From: Mallotus nudiflorus
Taxonomy: Eukaryota > Streptophyta > Magnoliopsida > Malpighiales > Euphorbiaceae
Reading direction: 5' to 3'
Length of the DNA: 64,000 nt
Assembly: GCA_947683625.1 (NCBI GenBank)
Contig: CANTUR010000070.1
Location: 868,001-932,000, forward strand
Shown: positions 35,019 to 46,989 of the stretch, one piece after another
How the letters are laid out: each line of letters begins with the position of its first letter
Position numbering within the stretch: the stretch's first letter is position 1
Translations under genes and position numbers: made by a program
Notes under the pieces: model-generated
What the model was told of the DNA's origin: nothing
Database searches by the model: none
Seen by the model: the letters and a program-made list of their open reading frames with translations, nothing else

Positions 35019-37163
35019 TGTAAACAACGAGGTTTAGCGCGCGCATAAGATCTTAGTAACCACGACACTGTTTAAGCTTAGGGCTCTAGAGAACACACTA
35101 ACCACTATCACAAAGACATAGTGTGGAGATGAGGAGTCACCACCCAATGTAATAATTGGGACAAGTAGAAAAATGATGGCACTCGATTCCCTAAAAGAAA
35201 GCCAGTACCACAAGATTCTGAATACGGAATACTAACTTCTTTTAGTATTGTGTTCGTTTAGAATTATTTTATTAATTACTATTTAATCCTCTATTTACAT
35301 GAAATTTCATATAAACCCTTAAAAAACAATCAACTCCAAACAAACTAGTCATGAAATATACAAGTAAACAATGCATTCATCAAAATCCCTAAGTTTAATC
35401 TACATTAATTTTAATTAAATGGGCTAAATCTACATGTTTTAATTTACAGGTAAGTTTAAAAACTAATGGGCCTAATTCCTATTTAATTTTAATTAAATGA
35501 TCCTAAGTCTATTTTAATTCTAAAATGGGACTAAATCTACAAATTATGAAGTATTTAAATTAGTGGACCTAATTCTACATGTTTTAATTTTAAAGTGATC
35601 TTAAATCTACAAATTATGGAAAAAGCTTAAATTAAAAGGGCTAAGTCTAAATTAATTAAATTAAATTAAGTGGGCCTATGTCTAATTAATTAAATGGGCC
35701 TAAGTTATCTCTACCCTATATCTAATTAATTATGGGCCTAAAATACATTTTAATTAATTAAACCTAAAAAAACCTAAATCTAAATGGGTTAAAGCCTAAT
35801 GTGGGCCTAGGGCCCAAAACACATAAACATAAGCAAACAAGCCCAAAAACAATAAAATTATAAAAAAAAAATCAACTAAAAGATCAAATAATTAATTAAA
35901 TCTATTCTAAAACCTAATTTAATTAAAGTGACCATGAACTATAAAATAATCAATCAAGTAAACTAATTTTACCAACTTAAATCTAATTCAATTTTAATTA
36001 AACAACCTAACGATTTCCATAACCATTAGTTTTAATTAATTATCAAATGAAAACTCTAATTTTACTAACCAATTACTTAAAACAAAACACACGAGCACAC
36101 ACACCAAATTTTATTATTCCCACTATTGGGGCTATTACAATGAACTATTGAGAATAATAAAAAAAAAGAATTAATACAATCCCAAAAATAAATACAAATA
36201 AGAAAATTAAATAAAAAAAACCTAGAAACTATATTTAGCTACAAGGTTCAATCCATGGTATTCCATAGATCTCTTATGGATTTAGTTCTCCAAGTATGAT
36301 CATCATGTAATTCCCTCCATAATCACCATCCCAAAAGGATAAAACAATGATTAGTGAATAAAATTATAATAAAAATTTAAATAAAATTGAAAAATAAAAG
36401 AAAGTTGGGAGAAGATAATGCTCATGGATGCTGAATAAATTGCTCCTCAAACTAGTAAGATCACCATTACTTTTAATAGGCCTTCAAAACTTGTTATTCT
36501 TCTTCTAAAAAATCTCCAATGAATAAGTCACTAAGAGTTTTTGTAGAAAAGAATGCTCAAGATTGAGAATTGAATTCCCCTTCCAAGAGCCTTAGCTCTC
36601 CTTTTATAGGAAAAACCAAAAACCCTAGGTCTTACGTACTGAATAGTTCCAATTTTAAAAGGACTTTATTTCCTAAAGAATTAGATAAGTCCCAAAAACA
36701 AATTTAAGAAAATTTTTAATCAATCAAAACTTAGGAAAAGTATTTTTTTATTTTCTGTAGAAATACAAAAAATGATCGAAATTGCGTAATTCCGATCAGA
36801 ATTACATAACATAATTCCAATCGAAATTGCGTAATTTTAATCGGAATTACATAACATAATTCTTATCGGAATTACATGACATAATTCCGATTGAAATTAT
36901 AGAATTCTAATCGGAATTCTATAATTCTGATTTTTTTTAATTTTAATTACAAAAAGACCCTTAAAAGAAATTAAAATTTTCAATTAGGTCTTAAAAAGTA
37001 TTACAATTAAGTCCTTAAAAAAAACCTATGAAACTCTTTTTGAAAATGTATTCAAACTTTTGAGGTTTTAAACTTTAAGTGTCGAAGACCTGCGTATAAC
37101 ATTTTCATTATTGGAGTCCTCTGTCGCATCTATATTTTATTATCCCAAAATTGGTTGTTTACA
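35019..37163 (-). repeat. 3' LTR of element B
   Basis: Direct repeat of 49634-51726. Its ends form TGTAAACAAC and GTTGTTTACA, a 10-bp terminal inverted repeat. A TATAAAAGG box (minus strand) lies near 36600-36610. A run of GTAATTCCGATCGGAATT-like short repeats occupies about 36770-36930. Confidence 0.93.
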
Positions 37164-37177
37164 GTTTCCCCCCTTTG
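37164..37177 (-). other. Polypurine tract of element B
   Basis: On the minus strand CAAAGGGGGGAAAC directly precedes the TGTAAACAAC start of the 3' LTR. Confidence 0.92.
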
Positions 37178-37329
37178 TCGTTGTTTGCTTGATAAATTGC
37201 GGCAAAACAAATAAACACACAATTTTTTAAGAATAAAAGTACAGGTACTTACCTGTGTTTCTTGAGGCTTTATGTTTGTAAGCGATTGTTGATTCACGAT
37301 ATATGCTTGTGTTGTCGTACAACACTAGG

Positions 37330-37665
37330 CATAAACTTAAAACATCTGAAAAAAACTATACTCGGATGTATAGCATTAGTTTGGATGGACACATTATACT
37401 CAGTTGTATAATGTTGACTATACTCAGTTGTACAGTTTGAATTGGAAGGATGCATTATACTCAGTCGTATAGTCTGAATTGAAATGACACATTGTACTCG
37501 GTTGTACAATGTCGACTGCACTTGGTCGTATAGTCAGAATTGAAATGACACATTGTACTCTATTGTACAATATTGACTACACTTGATCATATAATCTGAA
37601 TTGAAAAGATGCATTGTACTTGGTCATATAATGTTGACCACACTCTGTCATGTGTTGACCTCATT
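37330..37665. repeat. Tandem array 1 in element B, about 61-bp unit
   Basis: Units such as ACACATTGTACTCGGTTG, then TACAATGTCGAC, then GTATAGTCTGAATTGAAATG repeat about five times with a period near 61 bases. Each unit contains two related halves, so the array may derive from a 30-base unit. Confidence 0.88.
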
Positions 37666-37716
37666 TATGCTTTACCTTTTGCCAATTCATTCTTCATTTC
37701 CCTTATCCCTTTCATT

Positions 37717-38219
37717 ACTTATCGATTATGCTGCAATCTATGATTGATCATGATTAGCTGTAACTCTCTCATTACTCACTGATGATGTTGCAATCCATAA
37801 TTGCTTGTGATTAGCTACAACCCTTTCATTGCTCTTGATGATGCTGCAATCCATAATTGCTCGCGATTAGCTACAACCCTTTTGTTGCTCATTGATGATG
37901 TTGCAGTCCATAATTACTTACGATTAGCTGTAACCCTTTTGTTGCTCATCAATGATGCTGCAATCCATAACTGCTTGCAAGTAGCTATAACCCTTTCATT
38001 GCTCACTAATGATGCTGCAGTCCATAACTGCTCGCAATTAGCAACAACCTTTTCATTACTCTCCAATGATGCTATAATCTATAATTGCTCGCGATTAGCT
38101 GCAACCTTTACAATGTTCACCTTTAATGCTACAGTCCATAACTACTCGTGGTTTTAATTAACTACAACCCTCTCATTGCTCGCCTTTAGTGCTATAATCC
38201 ATAATTGCTCGTGATTTTT
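37717..38219. repeat. Tandem array 2 in element B, 57-bp unit, about 9 copies
   Basis: The unit runs from TTGCTCATTGATGATG through GCAATCCATAATTGCTCG to GATTAGCTACAACCC. Most copies are 57 bases; one is about 63. Because 57 is a multiple of three, an open frame of 118 codons runs through it on the plus strand. That frame is a by-product, not a gene. Confidence 0.93.
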
Positions 38220-38754
38220 ATCTTTGGTTGTTTGAGTCGAATGCTTTGAATTCTTTGTGCTGATTGATTAGCATTTTTGCTGACTATTTTTGAATTTTAC
38301 TATATTGACTTATTAGAATTTCTTTGCTGACTAATTTCAATTCTGCTATGTCAACTAATTCTACAAGTTGGGTGCACTTCCTTCTAAATTTACAATTCCT
38401 ACAGACTTGTTGAAGTTAGTTTTCAATCATGATGAATGTACAAAAGTACACTTTAATGTTGAAAATTTATAAGAAAATTCATCACTTTTTCATAAGATAA
38501 AGTGCACTCAACAAATCTCACTATTTTTTATTTTTATGACTATCATTTATTTGCCATTTACAAAGGTCAGAGGCATCATTAACCATCTTATGCTAAAAGC
38601 ATATCTTTTACAAGTAAAGAGCTTACTTACACACCTAATTTCAAAGAGAATTTGCTAAACAAAACTTACGAAAATTGAGCATAAATAAATCAAATTCTAA
38701 GTATCAAAATAGACTTTGAATTTTTTTTATGCTTTTCTTCCTCATCCGAGTATT

Positions 38755-39095
38755 CCCTCGCCTTTCTCATATTACTCAGTGTGGATACCATTGAAAAGGT
38801 CCTTTGGATACTCATACTCTTATAGAGCATTGGAGTAAATAGAGCAGTTTTTGGCATGGTCCACTTTTGGTATTCTCCTGCCTTTCTTGTATTACTCAGC
38901 ATGGATACCGCCAGAGGTTTCATGTTGATACCCTTACTCATTTCTGAGCATTAGAGTAAATTATGCTTGCTCTTATTTTGATTCTCCTCTTAGTGTTCCC
39001 TCGCCTTTCTTGTATTATTAAACGTGGATACCATTAAGGGATTTTGTACTCGTACTCATTTATGAGCATTTGAGAAGATTATATGCACATTTATC
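38755..39095. repeat. Tandem array 3 in element B, about 120-bp unit, 3 copies
   Basis: Units begin at about 38755, 38875 and 38998 with CTCGCCTTTCTTGTATTA, followed by GTGGATACC and, later, GAGCATT. The period is 120 and then 123 bases; the third copy is incomplete. Confidence 0.88.
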
Positions 39096-39734
39096 ATTTA
39101 AAAGACTAAAATGATACTTTAAAATTCAAACAATTTATGCTTCATGTCCATAAATTTTGTTTTTGCATTTTCTTCCCCTTGTTTGGGTGCAAAGCAAGCA
39201 TTAAATTGATTAGAGCTTATAAACTCTCAGCACAAAACTATTAACTGCTCATTTGAATTTCACAAGGCTAATAAAAGAAAGCCATTATGCTCAAAGGTCA
39301 TGAGATAGGCTTTTTGCACATGATCTTATGAAGTGGATGAATTTTCTTTCAATTTATGAAATTTATGATTAAGATGGTACTTCATTACAAAATTTAAGGA
39401 AAGAGAGTTCTGTTACTTCCCTTTTTATTATCTTGATGAGTGTTTGGTATTTACTATCTGGCCCATTCTTATTGATATATCAATTCCTTTCCTTTTCTTC
39501 ATTCTCTTTTATTTTTCCTGCATAAAATACCATAAGTTAGTATGGTCTATTTGCAAGCAAATAAATTTTTTCAAAATGCAATGTTATTCTTTTATATTCT
39601 TCCCTTTTGATTGTGGTGATGATGTCTTTGATCATGAAGGTCATGATACTCCACCATTAAAGTTGTGGCTTTGGGCTGCATTTGTATTTCCACCATTCTC
39701 ATTAATGCTATAGTAGAGAGCTTCATTCCTTTTA

Positions 39735-40660
39735 TTGACATCTCCTACAAAAAAAAAAAAGGTTCAGGAGTTAGAGATATTATTTGATGATCAAATAATT
39801 TTTCAAAGTGCATTCATTTTAAGTTTTGAGTGCATTCTTCCCTTTTTAGGGCTGACAAATGTATTGCTAACATATTGGACCTTCTCATCACTATATCCCA
39901 TACCCTACACTAGTCTAACTGTTATGGAGAGATATTCCAGATGATGCTCCATATAAGCCTACGGAGATGGATGTTGAATTTAAGGAGCTTGAGTGTCTTA
40001 TCCAGCCTCTTAAGGTCGCTAGGATGATGCTTTTGCAAGCATCATTGTTGGTGATATTCCTTTACTTGATAGGTCTATGTACTATTAGCCTCCTGCAGTG
40101 CAGAATCCCATTGAGTAGCACATGTACCTTGATACAGTTCAGATTCCTAGCTTTTCTCCTCTTGATGCTTCACATGTAAGTGTATTTTTGTATTTCTAAT
40201 CCTGCATAAACTGACATTTGTTGCTGAATTAGTATATGTTATTTTACAGATGCCTCGGACACAGGCAAAGTATCTGTATGGAATTGCCTCATCCTAGAAA
40301 TTATTTACTATACAGATCACGGATAGTTAGAGGGTTAGTATTTACAACAAGTATGAAAATATATGCATGTTATGCATGATTTTAACTATTCTTAATGCGG
40401 TAGAGTTATGCTGAAGATCTGGAGTGTGAGAATTAGAGGCTTTACAGACAGCTTACTAGTCTTGGCTTTGGTGGCCATGATGTTGAGACTTCTATGCCCC
40501 CAAATCAAAGCGACGATCCTGCTAAAGGATGGAGTCCTTAGCCCGACACTAGAGGTCAGAATGACTGATCTTTCATCTTTAGGACTTGTGCTTTCACGAC
40601 TGTATTTTCCTTTTTCCCTATGAACTATTCTCCCTTTTTTGAATGGATTATGAACTTTTG
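39735..40660 (+). pseudogene. Plus-strand coding-like segment of element B, unrecognised
   Basis: Short plus-strand frames can be linked across a donor GTAAGTG near 40177 and an acceptor TTTTACAG near 40250. Readable parts include 'YLDTVQIPSFSPLDAS' and 'MPRTQAKYLYGIASS'. I do not recognise a family. Its position upstream of the next plus-strand segment suggests the two could be parts of one antisense transcript unit (inference). Stops interrupt it. Confidence 0.4.
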
Positions 40661-40992
40661 TTTTGGATCAAACCCTAGAATTTAATGAATCTTCTCTCTC
40701 TTTTTTTTGTTAAAAATTAAGGAAATCCAAATGGGATTATAGATTTTCGATCAGATTTTTGGAATTCTAATCGAAATTCTGGATTTCTGATCAGATTTCT
40801 AGAATTCTAATTAGAATTCTGAATTTCTAATTGAAAATTCAGCTTATGCTCTTCACTCCTTTTCTATTCCAATTTCTTATTTGAGTTCAATCTGCACACT
40901 TAAAATCCTAATCCCTTCATATTAAACCTTTATACCTGTAAAATAGCTTATCAAAGGGTAGTCACCCATTCCTGTCTTTCATTTGCTTAATC

Positions 40993-42208
40993 ATGACACA
41001 AGTCACCCTTAATTTGATGAAGAAGTTTCTTAAGAACCTTAATGGGGATGATTGGAATAGATTGCTGCTTTATCATTTCTAATCTTTGAAATCCCTTCAG
41101 CATCTAAAAATATACCATAATTTTCTTCATGTTGCTGCTACCTTCTAGGACATCAAAGACCATGTATTTAGATTCAATAGATAAGAGTTATGTCTATTAA
41201 TTGAGGAGTTTGTTGCTATCCCTGGTTGTTCTTCAGACTTGACTGTTGTGATTGCTCTTCCTAATCTTGAGATGTAGTTTCCCAGTAAATTAGTGGCATT
41301 CTTTGATATGCCCCCAAGTAACATCTACATGTATGAACATAACCTTAGGACTGTCAGTCTTTTTTCTTTGATCACTTCTTATAAAACTAGGGATGCAGCC
41401 TGGATTAGAACTGTCTCTTTTTGCTTGTATGCCCAGTTCTTGCTAGTGGCTTCTCATGGAGATGCTGACATAAGAATTGTCAGTATCTTGGAACAAGTAG
41501 AAGTTGGAGCTAACCCTGTGCCTGTCATACTTGCTGAAACTATCATTAGGTTAGATAATTTCAAGGTTCAAAATTGATTCTTAAGTAGTTTGCTTCTCCT
41601 TCAGGTATGAGGCCCTTTTTTTTTCCTAAGTTGCCCTTTCAGGTTTTCAACTTAGCTACTTTTTTTCTTTTTTTTAGATTTGGCTACAGGAGAAATTAAG
41701 TCTACCTAATCCCCCCACCAATGCCTTGATTTGTCAACCTCAGCATTTATAGTCTCATCCGATGAAGGTAAAGGACAAGCATTCTATAAGTTAATGGATT
41801 AATTGGATGAAAGGCATTGTTGACACGAGATTACATGGATCTGTCCTTAGTGGAAGTTGAAGTTTGTGACCATCGACCTATATGACCACTATGTTCCTAT
41901 TTCCGAGTTATGCTTTTTGACCTTCTTTTCCCCGTCACGCCTTTGCCGTCAGTATGGTCATCCATAATTTATTATGACCTAACTTCGAAGGCTTCCCTCT
42001 AAGGCAAGATTTCTTACAGAAAATGAAGAACCTATGGCCTCGCAGAGTATTAAAGCAAAATATGAATTTGGATGTTGATATGACTACTTATGACAATTAC
42101 AAGGCTTTGGTTATCATGCAAGCTACAAAACCACCAGGATTTGCTAAGTATAAAAAGACTCAAGTATTACTAGATAAGTCATAGAAGAAGAAACAAAAAC
42201 AAAAATAG
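40993..42208 (+). pseudogene. Antisense ORF of element B, plant-mobile-domain-like
   Basis: From ATG 40993 the plus strand encodes 'KNLNGDDWNRLLLYHF', then 'DIKDHVFRFNR', 'ELCLLIEEFVAIPGCSSD', 'TRDAAWIRTVSFCLYAQFL' and 'PVPVILAETIIRLDNF', with stops between. This pattern resembles the plant-specific aminotransferase-like/mobile-domain proteins (possibly the group catalogued as DUF7745; recalled, not searched) often found beside Tat elements. A basic Lys-rich tail ends at 42208. One or more introns are likely around 41590-41680. It lies opposite to pol, between integrase and 3' LTR. Confidence 0.6.
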
Positions 42209-42440
42209 TATAATGATCTCATAAGTCTGGTCTTTTAGACTCTTATGTTTTGTTTTTCCTTTAAGTCTTTATACTTTGTAATAAAGATAGAATATGCAAT
42301 ATTTAAACAAAATTTCATTTCAATTTTATTCATTAATTAGGGCCAAAATGAGTACATTAATTACATCACATGACATAACTCTTGTTATCAGCTAGTCTTT
42401 TCGGATTTTCTAACTAAACATTTTTCTCTCACTTTTATTA

Positions 42441-42605
42441 CCCTAATTTTTTCCTGTTAACCCTTTATAAGTTTTTTGATAAGTAGGATCACTTCTTTTA
42501 CTTTATTCCCTAATTTTTTCCTGTTAGCCTCTCACAGGTTTTCTGAATAATGGGAATGACCTAATTTTTACCTGAATAGCCTTTTAAGGTTTTCTAGCCA
42601 GTGAA
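42441..42605. repeat. Tandem array 4 in element B, about 50-67-bp unit, 3 copies
   Basis: Three units starting CCTAATTTTTTCCTGTTA lie at about 42441, 42508 and 42558, each followed by a GTTTTCTGA-like part. The last overlaps the end of the integrase reading frame. Confidence 0.75.
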
Positions 42606-43700
42606 CTTTTTTTAAAAGGTAGTATTTCTTAAGGTGATCCAAGTTGATTGGCTCAGTGAACTCATTCCCTTCTAAATCTGATATCTTTGTAGCTTCCCTT
42701 AGGTAGGATTGTCTTGACGAAATAAAGCCCTTCCTAATTTTGTTTGAATTTTCCTCTTGGATCAAACACCATTGCCCTTGACTGCTTTAGTACCATATCT
42801 CTAGCCTTTATCCTTCCAAGTTTAACCTTCTTGTTAAAGGCTCTTACTATCCTTCTATAATAAATCTGAGTATGAAACAAAGCCTCCATCCTTTTCTCAT
42901 CTAGAGACATGAGGTGGTCGTATCTCTTTTGCATCCATTCACTCTCAGGGACTTTTGCTTCCATAACAACCCTCAAAGATTTAATTTTCATCTCTATGGG
43001 CAAAACTGCTTCACAACCGTACAGTAATAAGAACGTCTGTCCTATCGCAATACGCATTGTAGTTCTATATCCCCACAAGGCAAAAGGAAGATACTCGGAC
43101 CAAACTTTATGCATTTTTACCATCTTTGAAAGGATTCTCTTTATATTCTTATTAGTCACTTCAACTGCACCATTAGCCTGAGCTTGATAAGGTGAGGATT
43201 TATGATGCTCGATCTTATATCTCCGTAACAATTCAACTATCTCTGCTTGAAATTGAATACCATTGTCCATCCCAACATGTTATGGGATCCCTTACATACA
43301 AATGAGATTCTTCTCTATGAATCTTGCCATCTGTATAGCCTTCAAGGTACCACAGGATTATGCTTCTATCCATCTAGAGAAATAGTCAATTGCCACCACT
43401 ATATATTCATGCCCATTTGAGGCAGTTGCTCTTATCTTTCCTATTATATCTATCCCCTATACTGCAAAGGGCCATGGAGATGTTAGACTATTTAGCACAA
43501 TAGGGCAAAGATGGTTGAGGTTTCCATGTATCTGGCATTGATGACATTATCTCACTATTTAGATATAGTCTCTTTCCATACTCATCCAATAGTACCCCTA
43601 TCGAATTATTTTCTTTACTAAAATCATCCCATTCATATGAGATCCAAAAATCCCTGCATGAATTTCTCTCATCGCTTATTCTGCTTCATCCTTCTTGAGA
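42568..43700 (-). pseudogene. Element B integrase
   Basis: The 42734-43270 frame opens with 'MDNGIQFQAEIVELLRRY' and continues 'SSPYQAQANGAVEVTNKNI', containing the second and third catalytic acidic positions. The C-terminal part ('KARDMVLKQSRAMVFDPRG') is the DNA-binding region. The N-terminal zinc part above 43270 is broken by stops. Confidence 0.88.
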
Positions 43701-43704
43701 CATC

Positions 43705-44420
43705 TCAGCTGTACTCCATTCGGCATTTTCTGTATAATACCCCATCATGACTTGCATAATGACGTGCAAGAACATGAAGGGCATATCTTTCTTTAAAAGT
43801 TGCCTTATCTGGGTATTTCCTTTCCTCAATGAATCTCTGGATGTTATAAAACCATGGGCCTATTTGAATACTTATAACTAATTCTTCACCGTAACATGGA
43901 GCTTTTATTTTCATTATCACTAAAGGCTTCATCATCAACCCTGTTGATTTATCCCATATTGAAGAGAGCGTCGCCAAAGCATTCGCCATTTGATTCTCAT
44001 CTCTTGGAAAATGCATAAAGAGACATTTAGTGAAATTTCTCATTAGCTTCCTCGAATAACATATGTAAGGTTTCAATCTCTCTTCTTTTACTTCCTATTC
44101 CTCATTAGCTGGGCTAATGACTATCATGGAATCTTTGTAAACCATTAGGTCTCTAGCTCCCACTGCTAGTGCTACTTTTAGCCCATAAATGCATGTCTCA
44201 TACTCAGCCATGTTGTTCATAACCTTAAAGTCCAATTTCTTAGCCATTGGGATGGTTTCTCCTCCTAGTGTGATAAGAATCACTCCTAGCCCTGCTCCTC
44301 TATTATTGATAGCCCCATCAAAATAAAGCTTCCATTCACATCACTCTATTACTTCTAAGTTCTCATCTGGAAACTCTAAATTCAACTACTCATTTCCTTC
44401 AATTGCATTCTATGCAAGGA
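43705..44420 (-). pseudogene. Element B second (archaeal-type) RNase H
   Basis: Minus-strand frames give 'LDFKVMNNMAEYETCIYGL' and 'RDLMVYKDSMIVI', matching the layout of the extra RNase H known from Tat elements. The next frame 'FMHFPRDENQMANALATLSS' carries its C-terminal end and leads into the linker to integrase. A stop lies between the two frames. Confidence 0.8.
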
Positions 44421-44429
44421 ATTCTGCCA

Positions 44430-45716
44430 CTGCTCTTCCTTTGATTTCCTTGGTATTATTATACTCAATATCAAACTCAGTTAAAAGTACCAACCATCAC
44501 AACATCTTTCCAATCAAGGCTGGTGCCTGAAACAAGTACCTTAAAGGATATATCCTTGAAATGGCTTGGACTTTGTAGGACTAGAAATAATGCCTTAGCT
44601 TCCTTATGGCCCATATCATAATCAAACATTCTTCTTCATAATATCATATTTCTCTTCATATAGTAAGAACTTCTTACTAAGATAATACACTGCATACTCC
44701 ACCCCTTCTGGTCCTTCTTGTGCTAGCATTGCCCCCATTGCTTTTTCCTCTAAAGCCAAATATAAGATTAAGGGTTTACCTTGTCTTGGTGGCCTTAACA
44801 CATGCCAATTAGTAAAGTATTCTTTAATCTTATCAAAGGCTTTTTGGCATTCTTCATTCCATTCCACGGGCTGATTCTTCCTTAAGAGTTTGAGAATAGG
44901 ATCGTAAACCATGGTGAATTTTGCAATAAACCTGCTAATGTATTGCAACTTTCTAATAAATCCTCGCACTTCCTTTTCTATTCTTGGTGTTGGCATCTCC
45001 TGAATGGCTTTAATCTTGTTTGGATTGACTTATATTCCTTGATTGTTAACTATGTGCCCCCATTTTATGATAAAAGCAATCTTGATCTTATCCATGACTG
45101 CCATCATTATCTGATTATAACCTAAGAACCCATTCGTGAAAGAGTACATTGCACTAGATGTCGTGCTGTCGACAATCACATCAATATAGGATAAAGGAAA
45201 ATTATCCTTCGGGCATGCTTTATTCAGATCCCTGAAATCTGCACAAATTCAAACTTTTTCATCTTTTTTAAGAATAGGTACTATATTTGCCAACCATTGA
45301 GGATATTCTACCACTTCTAGGAAATTGGCCCGGATTTGCTTAGCAATTTCTTCCCTTATCTTTTTTACCCACTCTGGCCTTAACCTATAAAGTTTTTGCT
45401 TAATAGGTTTAGCCTTTAGATATAATAGAATGCGATGCTCTATAATTTCTCTGTCTAGCCCTAGCATGTCTTCATAGGACCAAGTGAATACTACCTTTCT
45501 TTTTATTAATATTCTCTCTAATTTTTCCTTCTCTTCAGGAGTTAAATCAAGTGATATAGAAATATGCTTTGGTTGTTCATTTATGCCCATGTTTAATGAA
45601 TTTAATTGAATAGAATTAATGTCAAACATACATGAACAATCATTATTAAAGTGCATAAGGCCATCAGAATCAACATCACATAAGTAAGCAAAACCAAAGT
45701 TTATATCATTGATCAC
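44430..45716 (-). pseudogene. Element B reverse transcriptase lacking its catalytic segment
   Basis: The N-terminal part is intact in appearance ('LTPEEKEKLERILIKRKVV', then 'IRANFLEVVEYPQWLANIV'). After 'DKIKIAFIIKWGH' the frame jumps near 45050-45055 straight to 'IVNNQGI' and then 'VNPNKIKAIQEMPTP'. The stretch that should carry the two catalytic aspartates is absent. The connection and first RNase H part follow at 44622-44996 ('EEKAMGAMLAQEGPEGVEY'). Confidence 0.88.
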
Positions 45717-46070
45717 AAAAAAATAGCATTTTTGTCCTCAAATAGGTTGGATGTTATTACATCATTTTCTTCATAAAAAAACATCATTAAAACTATTATT
45801 AATAATGCTAGCTAAATCTTGTAGTGGTTTTACGTTAGGTGGTAGACAGAGCACCTCTTAAATAGCCTTAGTCCCTATCTTCTCAGCAACTTTCTTCATC
45901 ACCTTATCTTTGTTGTCTTGCACCAGACCCTTAACTATTTGCTTTTTAAAGATCTAAAACCCAAGAACATTCACTTTAGCTATTTGGACATACTCCTTTT
46001 CACCCAAGTAGAACATCTCTTTCCTTTCTTTGACAAAGTTATCCTACAATAATCCCACATTCTTTGAGAA

Positions 46071-46790
46071 TTATTTCTCGTCAAAAAACCTTCTTGTAGC
46101 TCTTTTACTGTATAGCCCAACTCCTGTATAGCCCAATCCTCTGGTATTATTTTTTTCTTTAAAATTTAGGAACTCTAGACTTCCTTTCTCATTCTTTCCC
46201 AGTCCTTCTCTGGGTCGATAATTCATCTTCTTGATCATGCTCATAACCCTTGGATCCATCTCAATTCCATCAAAAATCATGGCTATTTGGAAACCAGGAG
46301 GGGTAACTACCTGCCTTTGACCATCCAATAGGAATTTCACCTTTTGATGCACAGTTAAAGGCACTCCTCCCAAAGTATAATACTAGGGCCTACCCAAAAG
46401 CAAATTGTAGGTGACAAGGATATCCAGCATAGTGAACTCCACCATTACCTCTATAGGTTCGATCTTTACAAGAGCCATAAATGTTCCTTCTATATTTCTT
46501 ATGTTGTCATCGTAAGCTCTAATTATAAGGCCAGATTTTGTTAAATCCTCCAACTTTACCCCTAGATTAAGTAGAATTTGTAGTGGGCAAACATTAATTA
46601 CAAACCCATTATCCACCATCATATAATTAGTCTTCTTCCCTCTGACTTCAACTTGGCTAAACATAGATTTATTATGATTCCTCCCTTCCATAAGTAAATT
46701 CCTATCAGTATAGGTGATAACACCATGCTTCTTCTCAGTAACCTTGGCCACCATTGCTTCAGGGGTTGTACTGGTGTCAATGTTCATCTT
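46071..46790 (-). pseudogene. Element B protease with G-patch-like segment
   Basis: The 46383-46787 frame has 'MMVDNGFVINVCPLQILL' at the protease active site (Asn in place of Gly after the Asp) and ends 'LDILVTYNLLLGRP'. The next frame has 'MNYRPREGLGKNEKGSLEF', a Gly-rich G-patch-like segment, and then 'GLGYTGVG'. G-patch domains are RNA-binding and occur after the protease in some Tat and other retroelements. Confidence 0.8.
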
Positions 46791-46989
46791 AGTTCAAGCC
46801 TTAAATAGAGCCTTCATGTGGCTACTTGAGTGCATCAAAAGCTCTAAAATGCTCACATTTACTTTTGCCTTCTTAAGATGTTCAAAGATCAAGTCATCAT
46901 CATGTTCATATAGGTCTTCTCTTTCAATAACCTCCTCCCTCTCTGTGGTCTACTCTATCAGTTTATAACCCTTACCACTTCTAGTGACA

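Noticed and set aside
37717..38219. Regular repeats that could be mistaken for a CRISPR array or a repeat-protein gene
   Set aside because: The units are contiguous with no unique spacers, lie in the 3' region of a retroelement and are AT-rich plant DNA. The open frame exists because the period (57) is a multiple of three.
42909..43181. Plus-strand open frame of 90 codons
   Set aside because: Shadow of the element B integrase on the opposite strand.
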